From Clostridia bacterium (GTDB lineage: Bacteria > Bacillota > Clostridia > Oscillospirales > Acutalibacteraceae): 64,000 nt of DNA. The position numbers and the translations under genes were made by a program. The notes below the pieces were generated by a model. That model worked only from the letters and a program-made list of their open reading frames with translations. It made no database searches and was not told the DNA's origin. Within the stretch, counting starts at the first letter, position 1. Every line of letters starts with the position of its first letter. The DNA lies in assembly GCA_017513195.1 (NCBI GenBank), contig JAFXGM010000031.1, positions 1-64,000 on the forward strand. Direction: 5' to 3'. Positions 32,685 through 42,424 of the stretch are shown in pieces.

Positions 32685-35600
32685 ATGAAAGCTTTATTTG
32701 ATATATTTAAAACCGAGCCCGATTACGCACGGCTGTTAGCCGCTGTGCAAAAAGGTAATCTGCCTGCGGCGGCAAGTGGACTCTCAAACGTTCACAAGGC
32801 GTTTGCGGCAGCGGCGCTTAAAGTTCATACGGGTAAAAAAATATCGCTTATAACACCCGACGAACAAACCGCCGTAGCGCTAAAAGACGATTTAGAGTCT
32901 ATGGGTCTTAATTGTTTGCTTTTTTACTCGCGTGATTACAATACCGAGCGTGTTACGGGCTACTCAAAAGAATACGAGCATAAGCGTATAGACACCCTAT
33001 CAAGAGTTCTTGATGGGGCTTTTGACGTGGTTGTAATTCCTGTAGATGCGGCAATACAGTTTACTTTGCCACCCGAGATTTTAAAAGAAAATATTCTAGA
33101 AGTCAGCTCGACCGATGCTATCAACATAGCCGAATTTTGTCAAAGATTGGTGGATGCAGGCTATGTCCGCAGCGAGCTTTGCGAGGGCGTAGGTCAGTTT
33201 GCGGTACGTGGCGGCATTATAGACGTTTTTGCAACGGGCAATGATTACCCCGTAAGAATTGAGCTTTGGGGCGATGAGGTTGACAGTCTTTCCTATTTTG
33301 ATATTACTACTCAACGTCGTGGCGAAAACATAGACAGCATAAAGATTTACCCAGCAAACGAGCTACCGTTTAACCCACAAGAGTTACTACAAAAGCTTGA
33401 AAATTATCTTAAAACAACAAAAAAATTAACCGACGAACAACAAAAACATATAAATGGTGATATATTAGCGCTTTCTGCCGGTCTTACGGTATCACCTGAT
33501 TTATATATTCCGTTTTTGTATGATAAAACGGCTACTATATTTGATTATTTAACCGACACAATAACCGTGGTTTGTGAGTCGGGCAATATAAACGAGCGAC
33601 TAAAAAGCATTTTTACAATCGAAAAAGAGGACGTTTCTGCTTTGCTTGAAAGTGGTAAACTGTGTCCTAAAAGTGCAAAAATGCGTATAAGCAATGCCGA
33701 ATTATATGTGTATTTCGAAAAAGCAGTTTATTTTGAAAACTTTCCGCGCACCTCTTATGAGCTGTCGCTAAAAGAGCTTATAAACTTTAACCTCAAGCGG
33801 TCTACCGCTTGGGGCGGGAATATAGACGTATTGTTAGAGGATATTTCCTATACCTTGCATATAAAGGGTACGGTTATAATCCTTGCGGGCGAGCAAAAAG
33901 CGGCACGTGTGCTAACAGATGAGCTTTGCGATCACAAAATTAATGCAACCTATCTTGAAAAGCTTGACGGCATAAAATTAGGCGGAGTTTACGTAGTACC
34001 CGGTGGATTGTCCAGCGGATTTGAATTGCCGCTTTGTAAGCTGTGCGTTATAACCCACCGCCATATAGCGTCAGAGGGTAAAATACTGCGTCGAAAATAC
34101 AAAGACGGAAAGCAAATCAACTCGCTCGAAGAGCTGCATCGTGGCGATTACGTTGTTCATTCGGCGCATGGTATAGGTGTTTTTGACGGTATTAATCAAA
34201 TTAAAAACGGAAAAGTTACAAAGGATTATATCAAAATTAAATATGCGGGCAGCGATATTTTGTACGTGCCCGTAACACAGCTTGACCTTGTATCTAAATA
34301 TATCGGTGCTGCCGAAGATAGCGGTATAAAGCTAAACCGACTTGGTGGCAGCGAGTGGCAGCGCACCCGCGCCCGTGTAAAAACTGCCGTACGTGATATG
34401 GCAAAGCAGCTAACGGCACTTTATGCAAAACGTATGGCAACAAAGGGTTATGCATTTGGCGAAGATACCGATTTACAAAGCGGCTTTGAGGCGCGTTTTG
34501 AATACGAGGAAACCGATGACCAGTTACGTTGCATAGACGAAATAAAACGTGATATGCAGCGTGCCGTACCGATGGATCGACTGCTGTGCGGTGACGTTGG
34601 CTTTGGCAAAACCGAGGTAGCCTTACGCGCGGCGTTTAAGTGTGTAAGCGAGGGCAAGCAGTGCGCATTGTTGGTACCTACTACAATTCTTGCAGGGCAG
34701 CACTATAACACTGTATTGCGTCGCTTTGGTGATTTACCGCTTAACGTAAGACTGCTAAACCGATTTGTACCCAAACGCGAGCAAGAAAAAACAATCGCAG
34801 GGCTAAAATCGGGTAGAATTGATATGGTTATAGGTACGCACAGACTTATATCAAAGGACGTAGCGTTTAAAAACATTGGTCTTGTAATAATAGATGAGGA
34901 ACAACGCTTTGGTGTAGCGCAAAAGGAACGATTAAAGGAGCTTTATCCCTTTGTAGATATTCTAACTCTTTCGGCAACGCCGATACCGCGCACGCTTAAT
35001 ATGGCTATGTCGGGACTGCGTGATATGTCGTCAATAGACGAAGCGCCTGCTGACCGTCATCCCGTTCAAACCTATGTGCTCGAACAAAATGACGGTGTAA
35101 TTGCCGATGCAATAAGCAAGGAACTGCGTCGAGGCGGTCAGGTTTATTATCTGCATAACCGTGTAGATACCATAGAGCGTTGTGCCTTAAAGCTTAAAGA
35201 AAGAATACCTAATGCTCGCATAGGCGTAGCACACGGTAAAATGAGCGAGGACGAGCTTGGCGATATATGGCAAAAGCTGCTCGAGCACGAGATAGACGTG
35301 CTTGTTTGTACTACAATAATTGAAACAGGCGTTGACGTGCCAAACGCTAATACCCTTATTATTGAAGATGCCGACCGTATGGGCCTGTCGCAGCTGCATC
35401 AGCTGCGTGGCCGCGTTGGCCGTTCACCGCGCCGCGCGTATGCATATTTTTGCTTTAAACGAAATCGGGAATTAAGCGAAACTGCATCAAAGCGGCTTGA
35501 GGCAATACGTCAGTTTACCGAATTTGGCTCGGGCTTTAAGATTGCTATGCGTGACCTTGAAATAAGAGGTGCCGGCAGTATCCTGGGCGGAGAACAGCAC

Positions 35601-36113
35601 GGTAATATGGAGGCAGTGGGATACGATATGTATCTTAAAATGCTTGCTGATGCCGTAAACGAGGAAAAGGGCATAGAATCACACGAGGATTTAAGCTGCG
35701 TGATTGATATAAATGTTTCGGCGCATATACCCGAGTATTATATTGAGTCACTTCCTGCGCGGCTTGGCATATATCGCCGTATTGCAGATATTCGTGACCA
35801 ATCCGACGTGGACGATGTAATAGACGAATTGTGCGACCGCTTTGGTGAACCACCTCGTGCGGTAATGGGGCTTATAGAGGTTGCGCTGTTGCGCAGTAAG
35901 GCATCGGCGGCAAACATTACCGAAATTACAAGCACGCCCAATACCGCTATGCTGCACACACCAAAAATTGATATGGCGGTAGCGGCAAAGCTGGCAGATG
36001 AGTTTAAATTGGCATTTACCCTAACTACGTCAGGAGCGCCTGCATACTTGATAAAACTGTCAACATCGCTTAAACTTTCAGAGGTTGTAGCCCGTCTTTC
36101 AAAGATTTTATAA
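32685..36113 (+). CDS. mfd: Transcription-repair coupling factor
   Basis: Mfd removes RNA polymerase stalled at DNA damage and recruits UvrA. In order: UvrB-like N-terminal modules (about 1-450), the CarD-like RNA polymerase interaction domain (GDYVVHSAHGIGVFDGI, about 485-540), RecG-type translocase domains (Walker A GDVGFGKTEVALRA, DEEQ box IDEEQRFG, SATPIPRTLNMAMSGL) and the C-terminal TRCF domain (INVSAHIPEYYIESLPARLGIYRRIA). Its 1142 residues are normal. The start ATG 32685 has no good ribosome-binding site, so translation probably depends on coupling with pth. Confidence 0.98.
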   Translation: MKALFDIFKTEPDYARLLAAVQKGNLPAAASGLSNVHKAFAAAALKVHTGKKISLITPDEQTAVALKDDLESMGLNCLLFYSRDYNTERVTGYSKEYEHKRIDTLSRVLDGAFDVVVIPVDAAIQFTLPPEILKENILEVSSTDAINIAEFCQRLVDAGYVRSELCEGVGQFAVRGGIIDVFATGNDYPVRIELWGDEVDSLSYFDITTQRRGENIDSIKIYPANELPFNPQELLQKLENYLKTTKKLTDEQQKHINGDILALSAGLTVSPDLYIPFLYDKTATIFDYLTDTITVVCESGNINERLKSIFTIEKEDVSALLESGKLCPKSAKMRISNAELYVYFEKAVYFENFPRTSYELSLKELINFNLKRSTAWGGNIDVLLEDISYTLHIKGTVIILAGEQKAARVLTDELCDHKINATYLEKLDGIKLGGVYVVPGGLSSGFELPLCKLCVITHRHIASEGKILRRKYKDGKQINSLEELHRGDYVVHSAHGIGVFDGINQIKNGKVTKDYIKIKYAGSDILYVPVTQLDLVSKYIGAAEDSGIKLNRLGGSEWQRTRARVKTAVRDMAKQLTALYAKRMATKGYAFGEDTDLQSGFEARFEYEETDDQLRCIDEIKRDMQRAVPMDRLLCGDVGFGKTEVALRAAFKCVSEGKQCALLVPTTILAGQHYNTVLRRFGDLPLNVRLLNRFVPKREQEKTIAGLKSGRIDMVIGTHRLISKDVAFKNIGLVIIDEEQRFGVAQKERLKELYPFVDILTLSATPIPRTLNMAMSGLRDMSSIDEAPADRHPVQTYVLEQNDGVIADAISKELRRGGQVYYLHNRVDTIERCALKLKERIPNARIGVAHGKMSEDELGDIWQKLLEHEIDVLVCTTIIETGVDVPNANTLIIEDADRMGLSQLHQLRGRVGRSPRRAYAYFCFKRNRELSETASKRLEAIRQFTEFGSGFKIAMRDLEIRGAGSILGGEQHGNMEAVGYDMYLKMLADAVNEEKGIESHEDLSCVIDINVSAHIPEYYIESLPARLGIYRRIADIRDQSDVDDVIDELCDRFGEPPRAVMGLIEVALLRSKASAANITEITSTPNTAMLHTPKIDMAVAAKLADEFKLAFTLTTSGAPAYLIKLSTSLKLSEVVARLSKIL

Positions 36114-36130
36114 TCATTTACATTTTTTTA

Positions 36131-36159
36131 TAGACTTTTTAAAGGTTATGATATATAAT
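36131..36159 (+). promoter_or_regulatory. Promoter of the PrsA/SurA-like lipoprotein gene
   Basis: TAGACT (36131-36136), a 17-bp spacer and TATAAT (36154-36159). Confidence 0.72.
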
Positions 36160-36192
36160 TGTTTTAATATGGAATTCAAGGAGAATCATAAA

Positions 36193-37281
36193 ATGAAGGC
36201 TTTAACAAGAATTTTTGCTTTGGCACTTTGCCTAATTTTAGCAATTGGTTGTTTTACCGGTTGTCACGAAAAGGGTGAAATTGCAGTAACAATAGGTGAT
36301 GTAGAGTTTACCTCCGGTTACTATGCATGCGCACTTGTTTTTTCAGACAGTGAAGCTAGATCAAAGGTAGAGGATGCATTATCCGAAAAAGGTGCATTGC
36401 CAAAGGAAATTGATTACTGGGAACAAAAGGTAGAAAACAAAGATTACGAGCAGTGGGTAAGAGATGATGCACTTTTAACTCTTAAGAACATCGCCGCTGT
36501 AAAGACTCTTAGCGCAAAAGATAAATACACTCTTGACGCTGAAACAAAGTCTGTATCGGAAAACGAGTCGGAATATTTGTGGGAAAGCTATGGCTATAAG
36601 GATCTTTTAGAGCAAAACGGCGTAAGCGAACAAACCTTTAAAGAATATATGCTCGATTCTTATCTTATGGACAAATATTTTGAATTTGTTTATGGCAAGG
36701 GCGGTAAAAAAGAAATCTCGGCCGACACACTTTCAAAATATCTTGCAGATAACTATGTTCTTACAAACAAGCTTGAGGTAAGCTTTAGTAGCCTTAAGGA
36801 TGAGCAAAAGACAGACAAAAAAGAACAGTTTGCAAACTTTGAAAAGGCTCTAAAAGATGGAACCAAGACCTTTGAAGACGTTTATTTAGAATATAACGAA
36901 ATCAAAAAGGAAGACCACAAGCATGAAGAAGCAAAAGATGATGAAATTCTTCCAAAAGACCAACACGCAACGGTTATCGGTAATGAGGGAACAGGTTATG
37001 CGTCCGAACACTTTGAAACCGCAAAAAAGATGGCAGTTGGTGAAGTAAAGGTCATTACTCTTGAAGAAAATGCAGGACTAGTGCTTTTGGTAAGAAAAGA
37101 TATTTCTGCAGATCCTTATTACATCGAAACGTTTGACCTTATGCTGCGTGAAGAGCTTGAGGGCGAAAACTATTCTGATGAGATCGAAAAATACGGCAAA
37201 TCACTTGATTGCACTGTAAATGATTTCTCGATAGAGCAATTTGATATTGAAGAAATTGTATATCCTGAAATAGCATATTAA
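36193..37281 (+). CDS. PrsA/SurA-like foldase lipoprotein (degenerate parvulin)
   Basis: The lipoprotein signal peptide is followed by cysteines in CFTGC (either Cys20 or Cys24 can be lipidated). After GEIAVTIGDVEFTSGYYACALVF the helical SurA-N type region spans about 45-200. A short acidic/lysine-rich stretch (EIKKEDHKHEEAKDDEILPK) interrupts the part where a parvulin domain would sit, and GTGYASEHFETAKKMAVGEVKVITLEENAGLVLLVRKD is the only parvulin-like piece. It likely acts as a chaperone outside the membrane; PPIase activity is doubtful. The start is ATG 36193 (362 residues), fixed by AAGGAGA. It is transcribed from its own promoter downstream of mfd. Confidence 0.82.
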   Translation: MKALTRIFALALCLILAIGCFTGCHEKGEIAVTIGDVEFTSGYYACALVFSDSEARSKVEDALSEKGALPKEIDYWEQKVENKDYEQWVRDDALLTLKNIAAVKTLSAKDKYTLDAETKSVSENESEYLWESYGYKDLLEQNGVSEQTFKEYMLDSYLMDKYFEFVYGKGGKKEISADTLSKYLADNYVLTNKLEVSFSSLKDEQKTDKKEQFANFEKALKDGTKTFEDVYLEYNEIKKEDHKHEEAKDDEILPKDQHATVIGNEGTGYASEHFETAKKMAVGEVKVITLEENAGLVLLVRKDISADPYYIETFDLMLREELEGENYSDEIEKYGKSLDCTVNDFSIEQFDIEEIVYPEIAY

Positions 37282-37291
37282 TTTTAAAAAC

Positions 37292-37325
37292 AAAAAAGTC
37301 ACTGCCTAGCAGTGACTTTTATTTT
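37292..37325. terminator. Bidirectional terminator of the foldase gene and the sugar operon
   Basis: AGTCACTGC (37297-37305) pairs with GCAGTGACT (37309-37317), with A-run before and T-run after. The two genes converge here. Confidence 0.92.
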
Positions 37326-39573
37326 ATTTATTTTTGATAAGCGTATATTCGCCGCTTTGGAGTGGCTTTTGTGTCTGACCATCGGCAAACGCATAGCCGT
37401 TTTGCGGTGAGATACATCCGGTCATCTCGCTTGGAACTTTTACGCTAAGGGTAACCTTGTCGTCTTTTTTTGTCCAAGAGGATTCAATTCTGCCAAAGTT
37501 GCTGTCATAGAAAGCGGCGGCATCATTAAGATTTTCTACAATATGCGGCTTAATATCAACACGAGTAAGGTTGGTAGTATCGGGGTTATAGTCTATACCT
37601 GCCAGTGCCTTAACAAACCAAGCGGTAATATCGCCCCAAAAATGATGATTTATAGAGTCGCAAGGCTCGCGTGTAAATTTTTCCCACAAAGTATTAAAAC
37701 CGAGCTCTATTATGTAACCATAGGAAGGGAAGTCCGGTCTTGCAATCATGTTAAGCGCCAAATTGGAACATCCAAAATCTGAAAGCAAATGAAAAATTAT
37801 TCTCGCTCCCAAAACGCCTGTGTCCAGATGGCCGTCAGCGTTGTCTATAAGTTGAAGCAAATTGTCAAAGGCCTGTGGCCTTTCTTTTTCGTCAAAAAGG
37901 CCGTAATAAATTGCCATTGCCTGACTTGATTGACAGTTACCCTCCACCATCATTGTATCAAAATTAATAAGATTTTTACGGAATGCGTCACGGTACTGCT
38001 TGGCAATAGTGCGTGCAAATTCTGCCTGCGCGGTCATATTTATAGCATCAAACATAACCGCCATTTTGGTGGCAATATCTATCGCCATAATTGTATCGGT
38101 AACAACAAGAGGAGCCTTAACATCTTCGTAACGTGAACCTATCTGGCACCAGTCGCCAAGGCCTATGGCAAGCAGTCCATTTGGGTCGGTTCGAGTGGTT
38201 AAGTAGTGTAGGTATTTTATAAATGATGGTGCACACTCGTGAATTATTTGCTTGTCGCCACGGTATTTGTAGCAAAAATACGGAACAACTGCCAACACGC
38301 AGTCCCACGCGGGACCGTTGCCCCAACTAAAGCCCCAACCGCCCGTTGGTACAATACCGGGCAAAGCGCCGGCAGTGTTTTGCGCCTTGCATACGTTGCG
38401 CATCCATTCTTTGAAGCTGTTAGTAGCATCAAATTTAAGTAGAATTTGCTCGGCAGAAAGTGCTGTATCGGCTGTCCAACCGTTCTTTTCGCGTTGAGGA
38501 CAGTCGGTAACAAAATAATAAAAATTAGCAAGGTCGCTGCGAACAGTCGCATCGTAAAGTGCAGTAAGAGTCTTATTAGATGTGGTAAAACTGCCACATG
38601 GTTTTAAGTTTGAATTCATTACAAGGTATGTAAGAAGCTCGGGAGTGGCTTGGATGTCGGTAATGCCCGACACCAAAACGTACTGAAAACCGTGATATGT
38701 AAATGACGGGATATACGTTTCGCTACCTTCGCCGTTACATATATAAATATCATTGTGAATATGTTTTTTATCAAAATCCCAATGTATGCCACCCGCGTTC
38801 CTTGGAAACCAGATGTTTTCTATATCCATTTTGCCGTCAATAAGCAACTCGCCGTGACGCAGCTCAATGCGTTGGCCTTTTTCGCCCTTTATATTAAGCC
38901 GGCAGACACCTGCACAGTTCTCGCCAAAATCATACAAATAACCGTCGTCTGCTTTGGTGATGCTAACGGGTTTTAACTCTTTTTGTACTGTTATTGGCTC
39001 TGCCTCGCAAAGTCTTACTTCGCCACGAGGCATCTGTGCCGGTAAAGCGTTTTGCCAAGCGCTGTCGTCAAAACTTACGGTGTTCCAGCCGTCAAGACAA
39101 TTTCTTGCGTCAAACACTTCACCGTAGCGATAATCGTCAAATACTATCGGTGATGGCGCGGTTTTAAAGCTTTCGTCAGCATTAATTACCAAATCTCCGC
39201 AAATAAGCTGCAGTGCAAAATGCGGTGCCGAACGATATTTTGCCTTGTCGTATTCCCAAACCCAACCGGCAGGATTGTTTACAAAGCCGTTGCCTAGCAT
39301 TACACCTATAACGTTTTCGCCCGCTGTAAGATTTACGGTATATTCGTCGTAATACACTATATCGTCGGGGTTGCTGATGTATGGAGCCAACGCGCCCTTT
39401 GTAAAGTCTTTACCGTTTATAAACAATTTATAAAAGCCGCAGGCGGCAATTTTTATTTGCGCTTCTGCGGCTGTATTTACGGTGAAAACTTTCCTGAAAT
39501 ACGGTGCCGCAACAAATTTTTCGGGTGTATTAAATTCATTTGTGGCTTTAATAAAATTTTTAGGAAAATTCAT
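37324..39573 (-). CDS. GH78-family alpha-L-rhamnosidase-like enzyme
   Basis: This inverting glycosidase of the (alpha/alpha)6 fold has 749 residues. Beta-sandwich modules cover about the first 330 residues, including a carbohydrate-binding-like segment (FINGKDFTKGALAPYISNPDDIVYYDEYTV). The catalytic region begins with VTDCPQREKNGWTAD, the GH78 signature that carries acidic residues. GFNTLWEKFTREPCDSINHHFWGDITAWFVKALAGI matches the later barrel block. There is no signal peptide, so it works in the cytoplasm on imported rhamnosyl oligosaccharides. It is the last gene of the minus-strand operon, 21 bp after the epimerase gene. Activity on another deoxy-sugar is possible. Confidence 0.88.
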   Translation of the reverse strand: MNFPKNFIKATNEFNTPEKFVAAPYFRKVFTVNTAAEAQIKIAACGFYKLFINGKDFTKGALAPYISNPDDIVYYDEYTVNLTAGENVIGVMLGNGFVNNPAGWVWEYDKAKYRSAPHFALQLICGDLVINADESFKTAPSPIVFDDYRYGEVFDARNCLDGWNTVSFDDSAWQNALPAQMPRGEVRLCEAEPITVQKELKPVSITKADDGYLYDFGENCAGVCRLNIKGEKGQRIELRHGELLIDGKMDIENIWFPRNAGGIHWDFDKKHIHNDIYICNGEGSETYIPSFTYHGFQYVLVSGITDIQATPELLTYLVMNSNLKPCGSFTTSNKTLTALYDATVRSDLANFYYFVTDCPQREKNGWTADTALSAEQILLKFDATNSFKEWMRNVCKAQNTAGALPGIVPTGGWGFSWGNGPAWDCVLAVVPYFCYKYRGDKQIIHECAPSFIKYLHYLTTRTDPNGLLAIGLGDWCQIGSRYEDVKAPLVVTDTIMAIDIATKMAVMFDAINMTAQAEFARTIAKQYRDAFRKNLINFDTMMVEGNCQSSQAMAIYYGLFDEKERPQAFDNLLQLIDNADGHLDTGVLGARIIFHLLSDFGCSNLALNMIARPDFPSYGYIIELGFNTLWEKFTREPCDSINHHFWGDITAWFVKALAGIDYNPDTTNLTRVDIKPHIVENLNDAAAFYDSNFGRIESSWTKKDDKVTLSVKVPSEMTGCISPQNGYAFADGQTQKPLQSGEYTLIKNK

Positions 39574-39594
39574 ATTTACACCTACTATATTAAA

Positions 39595-40443
39595 TTAAAT
39601 AATTTCAAAACTATGTATACGGTAGAAATAACCGCCTTTTTCTATCTTTTCGATGCCTTCTTTTTCTGTTAGCTGCTTTGTGGTAGCAATGTTATCGGTT
39701 ATACCGCACCAAGGCTCAATGCAAATAAACGGGGCGCCCGGTACAGTCCAAATAAGAAGGAAAGGAAATTCCTTGAAATCAACCTTAATTTTTTGGTTGG
39801 TTGTCTTATTGCGTAGCGTTACACCACGCGAGTTAAGATTTTTAAAAATAAGACAATCGTTATCAAAGAGTGAATTGTCAAGCTGCAATGTATCGGTATC
39901 TTTGCCGTAGTTTATAGTGTCGTCAGAAAGCAGGGGACCTACCAACTGATAAGCATCAAGACTCTCTTTTTTATTAAAGATGATTTCATAATTCTCAATA
40001 CCCTCTGGGCAGTGGTATGCCTCGTGAGCACCTACCGAGAAATACATATCGCCATTGGTAAGATTGCGAATATTATATTCAACGTTTACCTTTTTTCCAA
40101 TAAGAGTATAGATGATTCTAAACTCATATTTAAATGGGTAGTTGTCTTGTGGACAATTTTCACTGCTTAACAAAAAGGTTGCGGTGTTACCGTCTACTGT
40201 TTCAACGTCAAAGGTTGCCCTGCGGGCAAAGCCGTGCTTTTGAAGGGTATAGGTTTTGCCCTCGTAGATAAATTCGTCATCCTTAAGCCCACTGCAAATA
40301 GGAAACAACACTGGTGACGACCCTGTCCAAAATTTAGGGTCGCCATACCAAATGTATTCTTTGCCGTCGTATTTAAGGCTTTTAAGCTCGGCACCAACTT
40401 CGCTAAAGGTTGCGGTTAAAAATTCGTTAGAAATAGTAATCAT
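39595..40443 (-). CDS. Aldose 1-epimerase family protein (LacX-like)
   Basis: The 282-residue galactose-mutarotase-fold protein belongs to the LacX-like branch: VGAELKSLKYDGKEYIWYGDPKFWTGSSPVLFPICSGLKDDEF at the N-terminus. HGFARRATFDVE and VGAHEAYHCPEG carry conserved histidines, and FICIEPWCG with Glu carries the catalytic base of mutarotases. It interconverts sugar anomers in the cytoplasm. It lies 10 bp after the kinase gene and feeds the correct anomer to the pathway. The exact sugar is unknown. Confidence 0.9.
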   Translation of the reverse strand: MITISNEFLTATFSEVGAELKSLKYDGKEYIWYGDPKFWTGSSPVLFPICSGLKDDEFIYEGKTYTLQKHGFARRATFDVETVDGNTATFLLSSENCPQDNYPFKYEFRIIYTLIGKKVNVEYNIRNLTNGDMYFSVGAHEAYHCPEGIENYEIIFNKKESLDAYQLVGPLLSDDTINYGKDTDTLQLDNSLFDNDCLIFKNLNSRGVTLRNKTTNQKIKVDFKEFPFLLIWTVPGAPFICIEPWCGITDNIATTKQLTEKEGIEKIEKGGYFYRIHSFEII

Positions 40444-40453
40444 ATATTTACCC

Positions 40454-41539
40454 TTACTTGATTGAGTTTACAATCGCGCGAAGCTCGGCCTCTTTCGCTT
40501 CCATATCGGAAACCAGTTTAAACTGTGTGCGGCAACGGTCGAGGTTGTGATTCTCTCTGTGAATTCTAAAGTAAACGTCACCGTTTAGATAGTCTGCAAG
40601 GAAGCGAACGCCACATTCAAGGGTCATAAGATATGCACCAGTTACGAGTGAGTCTTTTTCAGCAGCGGTAAGGAACTTGTTTGCGGTTGAAAGATAGCCC
40701 TTTGCAAATACTTCAAACAAATGTGTGCTAACCGAGATCTTTGAAAGGTCGGTTTCGTCCTCGGCACCTGTTGAAGCACCAAAACGAATGCTGTCACCAA
40801 AGTCGTAGGCGGCAGCGCCCGGCATAATGGTATCAAGGTCAATAACGCATTTTGCCTTGCCAGTTTCGTTGTCTATAAGAATGTTATTAAGCTTTGTATC
40901 GTTGTGTGTTACGCGGTAAGGAATTTCACCGCTTTCAAGCTTAGATGTAATTGCGTCTGCCTTGCATTCACGAGCGAGAACAAAGTCAATTTCTGCCTGA
41001 ACATCTTTTGCTCGGCCCATTTTATCTTCTGCCAAAGCTTTTTTGAAGTCGGCAAAACGGCTTGGGGTGTTATGGAAATTAACGATGGTTTCGTGTAGTT
41101 TTTCAGCGGGGTACTCAGCAAGAAGTTGCTGGAACTCGCCAAAGGCTAAACCGCAGGTGTAAAAATCGTTATCATTTTCGATTTTGTCATAAGCGGTAGC
41201 GTTTTCGATAAATTTATAAACACGCCAATAGTTACCAAACTCATCGTGAAGATAGTATTTGCCGTCGAGCGTAGGAATAACGGTAAGGGTACCGTCTTCA
41301 TCAACCTTATCTGCCAAGAATTTTGTAACACCAACAACGTTTTCCATAAGCTCATCGGGCTTTTTGAAAACGTAGTTATTGATTTTTTGAAGAAGGTTTT
41401 TAGACTCTTTACCATCGGCAGATTTATGTACAGCGAGCCATGTGGAATTTATATGGCCGCTACCGTATGGTTCAATATAGGTGATTTCGTCAGAGTTAAA
41501 CTGTTTAGCCGCAAGAATAGCAATTTCTCTATCAGTCAT
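40454..41539 (-). CDS. nahK: N-acetylhexosamine 1-kinase-like (NahK family phosphotransferase)
   Basis: The 361-residue kinase-fold protein resembles bifidobacterial NahK closely. IEPYGSGHINSTW is the N-terminal nucleotide loop, FHNTPSRFADFKKALAEDKMGRA is a family-specific helix, and RVTHNDTKLNNILID with CVIDLDTIMPG are the catalytic and metal-binding loops (Asp in HND). LMTLECGVRFLADYLNGDVYFRI also matches. NahK phosphorylates GlcNAc or GalNAc at C1 with ATP, for the galacto-N-biose route. The neighbour nagB supports amino-sugar use. It starts at ATG 41539, 23 bp after nagB. No phosphorylase gene is in the operon. Confidence 0.85.
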   Translation of the reverse strand: MTDREIAILAAKQFNSDEITYIEPYGSGHINSTWLAVHKSADGKESKNLLQKINNYVFKKPDELMENVVGVTKFLADKVDEDGTLTVIPTLDGKYYLHDEFGNYWRVYKFIENATAYDKIENDNDFYTCGLAFGEFQQLLAEYPAEKLHETIVNFHNTPSRFADFKKALAEDKMGRAKDVQAEIDFVLARECKADAITSKLESGEIPYRVTHNDTKLNNILIDNETGKAKCVIDLDTIMPGAAAYDFGDSIRFGASTGAEDETDLSKISVSTHLFEVFAKGYLSTANKFLTAAEKDSLVTGAYLMTLECGVRFLADYLNGDVYFRIHRENHNLDRCRTQFKLVSDMEAKEAELRAIVNSIK

Positions 41540-41562
41540 TTTAAAATACCTCTTTTTATAAA

Positions 41563-42273
41563 TTAGTTTTCACTATAAATTACTGTAACGTCGGGGTGAA
41601 GCTGTAAAATAGATGCAGGAACCTGTGGGGTAATAGGACCAAAGAATGCTTTTTCGAGAATTTCTTTTTTGTTGGCACCATTTGCAACAAGAAGAACCTT
41701 CTTGGCGTTCATAATAGCGCCCATACCCATTGTGATTGCCTTCTTTGGAACGTCGTCGATTGATTCAAAGAAACGCGCATTTGCTTCGATTGTTGATTCG
41801 TGAAGGTCAACAACGTGTGTCTCTTTTACGAAAACGTCAGCAGGCTCGTTAAAGCCGATGTGACCGTCAAGGCCAATACCTAAAAGCTGAAGGTCAATAC
41901 CGCCAAGGTTTTCGATGTGCTTGTCATAAGCTGCACCCTCGGCCTGAAGGTCGTCCGAAATACCGCTTGGTACTGCGGTACGGTTTTTATCAATATTTAC
42001 GTGATTAAATAGGTTGGTATTCATAAAGTAGCGATAGCTCTGGTCGTGATCGCCGTTAAGTCCAACGTATTCATCAAGGTTTACAGAAGTAACTGTAGAA
42101 AAATCAAGCTCACCGGCATTGCACTTTTCAATAAGCTTTTTGTAAGTGCCAACTGGTGAAGAACCGGTTGCAAGACCTAAAACACAGTTTGGCTTCATAA
42201 TGATTTGCGAAGCTATAATGTTAGCGGCCTTTACGCTTAATTCGTCATAAGATTTTACTGTGATGAAATTCAT
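41563..42273 (-). CDS. nagB: Glucosamine-6-phosphate deaminase
   Basis: NagB converts glucosamine 6-phosphate to fructose 6-phosphate and ammonia, linking amino-sugars to glycolysis. Conserved segments are LGLATGSSPVGTYKKLI, VNLDEYVGL with the catalytic Asp, QLLGIGLDGHIGFNEPA, and MGMGAIMNAKKVLLVANG. Length from the selected ATG 42273 is 236; GGGAGGAATTAATT precedes it, whereas an in-frame upstream ATG is unsupported. It is the first gene of the operon, after the promoter at 42338-42366. Its product enters glycolysis next to Pgi. Confidence 0.96.
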   Translation of the reverse strand: MNFITVKSYDELSVKAANIIASQIIMKPNCVLGLATGSSPVGTYKKLIEKCNAGELDFSTVTSVNLDEYVGLNGDHDQSYRYFMNTNLFNHVNIDKNRTAVPSGISDDLQAEGAAYDKHIENLGGIDLQLLGIGLDGHIGFNEPADVFVKETHVVDLHESTIEANARFFESIDDVPKKAITMGMGAIMNAKKVLLVANGANKKEILEKAFFGPITPQVPASILQLHPDVTVIYSEN

Positions 42274-42337
42274 AATTAATTCCTCCCAAAAAATTGCAGA
42301 TGATATGCAAACGCAATACATCTATATTAACATATCT

Positions 42338-42366
42338 ATTATAGTTATATCTTACCCAAAAGTCAA
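42338..42366 (-). promoter_or_regulatory. Promoter of the nagB operon
   Basis: On the minus strand: TTGACT (42366-42361), a 17-bp spacer and a perfect TATAAT (42343-42338). Confidence 0.82.
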
Positions 42367-42381
42367 ATAAAATTGCTTGTT

Positions 42382-42422
42382 TAAAAATAAAAAACAAGCC
42401 CCATGTAAAACACAAGGCTTGT
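42382..42422 (-). terminator. Second (older?) terminator downstream of rpsI
   Basis: ACAAGCC/GGCTTGT (42394-42400 and 42416-42422) form a stem with a T-run on the minus strand. It follows the duplicated rpsI tail. Confidence 0.75.
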
Positions 42423-42424
42423 AA

